This document shows, piece after piece, positions 36,901-39,900 of a DNA stretch of 64,000 nt (the stretch's first letter is position 1; the number at the start of each line of letters is the position of its first letter). The translations under genes and the position numbers were made by a program. Under the pieces are notes generated by a model, which was given only the letters and a program-made list of their open reading frames with translations, had not been told where the DNA came from and did not search any database. The DNA lies in contig JACMZG010000004.1 in NCBI GenBank assembly GCA_018340805.1, positions 1-64,000 on the forward strand, in the 5' to 3' direction. The stretch is from Microvelia longipes (taxonomy: Eukaryota; Arthropoda; Insecta; Hemiptera; Veliidae).

Positions 36901-39900
36901 GGTAAAAAAGGCATAATTTACACGAAATTTTATACTTTCTTTAATTGACTTTTTACAATTGATTACTTTTAGCGACTAATAACATTGACTACTTAAAAAC
37001 TAAGAAAATCTATTTTTAAAAAGTAGTTGATTTTTTCCGTCGCTGATTTATTTATGTATTTTTTTTGCAAAGTCAACATATGTATGTACCAACCAGCGGC
37101 CGGCGCCGGTTGGTCGCCGATCGGTCGACCGGTTTGTCGCCGGTTGATCTACCGGCACCCCCTGCGCCGGTCGCCGAATTTTTTTTTTCTTTGCAATGTC
37201 GACCAACCGGCGCCTCGGGAAATTTCCCGAACGCTCTTATAGCCCATCCGTCGCTGCATATACCTTTATGTAATAAATAAGTGTAACAAGTTTGTTGTCA
37301 ATAAGGCAAGTATATCTACAGTTTTTGTTTGATCGAGTGAGGTCAGTGCCTGTATGGGTGACCACTGGAAGTAAAACATATGTATTTACTATCTGAGGAT
37401 GAGGGAAGCAAGTTCCAAGACGTGTTGCAGGATAAATTTGGTGAATTGTATATTCTAAGGACTTAAACGGAGGATTCGCTTTGCTCTTCTTGAAAAGTTC
37501 CGAGGTACCCCACACCCGATTTTTCATACCTGGGTTTAAAATAAAGATTTTATTTTTTAATTTGTTTTAATTGTAACTTTGTACTAGGGATCGGGACGTG
37601 ATAGGTAAGATGGTTAATGTGGGTGCTGTGGAATGCCTCGTCAGCATGATGGTAGCAGAGCACAGCGTCATGCAGATAGAGTCCTTACTAGCTCTTACTC
37701 TTGTAACAGCGATACGAGGACAGGATTCCGAACCACATCTCATACAAGCTCGTGTTGGCTATCTCATATACAATATGATACAGTCTAAACCTCAGAGGGA
37801 AGTCTTTCAGAATCTACTCGCTTTTATCTCACAGTTAGCTACTTCTAGTAAGTATCAGACGTTGTATTCTTCTTAATAGACAGCTGGACAAAGATAACCT
37901 GTAGGCAACCTGTAGAAACCCTCATGGTTTTCAAGTTCCTGCCAGACATTTAAATCTAATGGCTCTAGTGAATAGCCCACTTTGCAGATTTTTGTAACAA
38001 AGAAGATGAAAACGCCATCTCATCTTATTGGGTCGTGTTCTGCTCTTAACACAGAACGTTGGCTGGATTTCAACTTATTTTCCTTTTCTTCTTACTAGCT
38101 AAAGAAAATAGAAATTGCAAAGTTTATTGGTTTCTGTCGTTCCTCTTTGATTTTCAAGCGAATGGGGGAAACACAATTAGTAACTCTAATATATCATATC
38201 TATCAATTATTCACAATATATATTATCTCATTACAGTTATCTTAATATTATCCTATCTTATTATTTTCAAATATTTTATTTAGTATTTCTTATTTTATTA
38301 TAACGTGCTTATTTATTATCTTGTCCGGAATAGGTACAAGGGACCCACATCGGAGGTCTAAGTGCCTTGGAAATATTTCCACCGGAAAATTTAAAAAAAA
38401 ATTCCTGCCAAAATTATTATTTTTTTTTTTAAAAAAAACCCTATCCTTTATTTTGGGATTTTTCATGTATATTGAGTTTTATCAATGAATATTGAAGAGT
38501 TTATTTCTATTGAAATGATTGTAAGAACTAAAGTAATATATAAATCAAGTAGAGAAACTCCTGTACTAAATTGTTTAATAAAATTCAGACATGCGTGATC
38601 AGCTGATAGTTGGCTCAAAAATAAAAAAAATAGTTAAAATTGGAATAACTGTACATGTGCCTTTTAGGATTTACGTTTTTTTACTTAGTTTTATTGGCAA
38701 CCCTGATAACATTAGGTTTGTTTTACTTTTTATCGTGTTTTCGTACTTTAATATGCACGTGATAGTTTAATGATTTTATATTAATTTCTGTGAAATAATT
38801 GTTACAATAAATCAGTTTAAGAAAAAGAGAAACTATAGTAAAGGTAAGCTACATGTTTTTATTAAGATTTTGAAGAACATACTGACAACAAAGTATTGTC
38901 TGAAATATAACTTAAAATTACGATTGCTTTTATTATATTCAAAAATTGTTGGTTAAATTTGTTAAATTACTAATTATAATAATATTTGAAGTAGGAAAAA
39001 AAAAAAAATATCACTCTCAAAAATTTACTAAAGTTAAGAAGTGCACAAAAAAAACTTTATTTACAGCTCGTTTTAAGTAATTTAACCAACTTAGTATTTA
39101 AAGATTTGCACTTAATCCTCTATTGGATGTGACAAAACGTATTTCTTACGCAAAATATTAACATTTTATACTAAAATGTACAAATAAATGCAATAAAGAC
39201 AAAAATGTTCAGTACCGTAAATAGTTTGTTTAATTTGAAAGGGAGAAACAAAATGGCCGCGCCCATAGAACAAATTTGAGCCAACTCCCTGGTGGACAAA
39301 ATATGAACTACATGCCAGGTCTGACAGAAATTGCATTTGTTTCCCTACTTGGTTTATATTACTTATATTACTTTAGTAAGAACATATAATTTAACCTAAA
39401 CACTTAAAATTTTGCCTTAAACTGAACAAATTTAAATTAATCAACTTTTTGTCGAATCCCCTTACAACCTTTATTACTAGTCAGTGCTGCCAACTTCAAG
39501 AATTTATTTCAGTTGTCTATTAAAGAAAAAGTAATAATAAAACCTGGGTAAGGTTATGTTTTCCTCACTTTCCCCATAGAGATATTATTAGTAGAAATGC
39601 CCTATGGGTTAAATTTTGAAACATTGAAAAAGTAACCTGACCACTCAAGGTTATAAATACAATAAAATAATCAGTACAAAATTACAGTAACTTATGTTGC
39701 TGTATGTTAAAAATACAAATCAAAACTCAAACAATGTACGGAAAGCCAAATACAATTAGTTTATTATAACCTTAACTCACTCTTGAAGGAGGTTTCAATG
39801 AGGTTACATAGAGCCCCTAAGAGTCCCAATACGATGTTTCAGGCCTCTCAATGGATTGAGATAGGCTATGTCCCCTCCAGTATGTATCTCTATGACTTTC

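Noticed and set aside
37027..37280. Overlapping 71-codon ORFs rich in Arg, Pro and Gly
   Set aside because: Products of the G+C-rich core of the hAT-like element in several frames; no family features.
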